Shown here piece by piece: positions 40,808 to 41,068 of a DNA stretch of 41,068 nt. The position numbers and the translations under genes are program-made. Numbering within the stretch: the first letter of the stretch is position 1; each line of letters begins with the position of its first letter. The stretch is from CAYXRS01 sp964636485 (GTDB lineage Bacteria > Gemmatimonadota > Gemmatimonadetes > Gemmatimonadales > Gemmatimonadaceae), in assembly GCA_964636485.1 (NCBI GenBank), contig CAZWSO010000006.1, forward strand, positions 1-41,068, written 5' to 3'. Under the pieces are notes generated by a model. That model worked only from the letters and a program-made list of their open reading frames with translations, was not told the origin of the DNA and did not search any database.

Positions 40808-41068
40808 ACCATGGTAGCGCGGAGGCGCGCGAGTCCCTCATGAGCAGTGTTCTGTCCCGTGTGGATTATCCCCCCGATCTTCGCGGTCTGACTCGCGACG
40901 AATTGCGCATGCTCGCCGACGAGATGCGCGCGCGCCTCATCCAGAGCTGCGCACGTACCGGCGGCCACATCGGCGCCGGCCTCGGCGTCGTCGAGCTGAC
41001 CATTGCCCTGCATTACGTGCTCGAAACGCCGCGCGACCAGCTCGTCTGGGACGTCGGTCACCAGGGGT
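40804..41068 (+). CDS. dxs: 1-deoxy-D-xylulose-5-phosphate synthase (5' part, cut by window end)
   Basis: First step of the MEP isoprenoid pathway. Only about 88 codons are present, from ATG 40804 (ATGA overlap with ispA) to the window end without a stop. The readable part has YPPDLRGLTRDELRMLADEM, the thiamine-diphosphate domain start GGHIGAGLGVVELTIALHYV and LVWDVGHQG. A second in-frame ATG at 40840 would drop the first 12 poorly conserved residues. Confidence 0.93.
   Translation, partial: MNHGSAEARESLMSSVLSRVDYPPDLRGLTRDELRMLADEMRARLIQSCARTGGHIGAGLGVVELTIALHYVLETPRDQLVWDVGHQG

Noticed and set aside
1..41068. Mobile elements, CRISPR arrays, toxin-antitoxin or defence islands
   Set aside because: Read through on both strands; no transposase, integrase, direct-repeat array or defence-family gene was recognised.

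Overview
The window is a GC-rich, densely packed bacterial chromosome segment made almost entirely of conserved housekeeping genes. Most lie on the + strand, with 1-30 bp overlaps (ATGA/GTGA junctions) or very short gaps. An MCE/Mla-type protein and lipoprotein signal peptides indicate a diderm cell. The gene order, frequent GTG/TTG starts and gene starts without a Shine-Dalgarno sequence suggest a Gemmatimonadota-like organism. That taxonomic guess is an inference, since no rRNA is present. I see no transposase, integrase, phage gene, CRISPR array, tRNA or rRNA.

Layout. (1) 1-5647: MCE/MlaD-family protein, EamA permease, Rhizobium etli-type asparaginase, carboxymuconolactone decarboxylase-like protein, obg, dprA. 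(2) 5651-10978: hemW, then a heat-shock/translation block hrcA-dnaJ-prmA-rsmE-HIT in which grpE and dnaK are missing from their usual place between hrcA and dnaJ. (3) 11126-18633: rpsU-yqeY with its own promoter and a strong terminator, then mutS2-dnaG-zinc ribbon protein and recJ. This resembles a rearranged macromolecular-synthesis operon. (4) 18637-24033: rsmD, coaD, pta, then an Rsb-type partner-switching set (STAS antagonist, HATPase kinase, GAF-PP2C phosphatase), then rsmA. (5) 24117-30002: the accessory-looking part, with two lipoprotein methionine sulfoxide reductases (- strand), a DUF6265-like lipoprotein, the redox repressor rex (- strand) with its own palindromic operator, and divergently arcA-exonuclease-metallo-beta-lactamase hydrolase. 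(6) 30110-35655: infC (ATT start)-rpmI-rplT, pheS-pheT, a coiled-coil protein, zapA. (7) 35656-41068: a structured intergenic region that may encode a 6S-like RNA, then rny-folD-xseA-xseB-ispA-dxs (dxs cut by the window end).

The most useful observations are: an ATT initiation codon for infC; three genes (hrcA, arcA, recJ) whose -10 box lies 6-7 nt before the start codon, implying leaderless mRNAs; a near-perfect Rex operator at the 5' end of rex facing arcA; a promoter-preceded, foldable segment between zapA and rny; a QPDLF clamp-binding-like motif in an N-terminal extension of XseA; and exact 34-residue repeats in the MCE protein. I found no clearly new multi-gene defence or mobile system. 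The candidates for undescribed biology are these regulatory features and the arcA-nuclease-hydrolase cluster.
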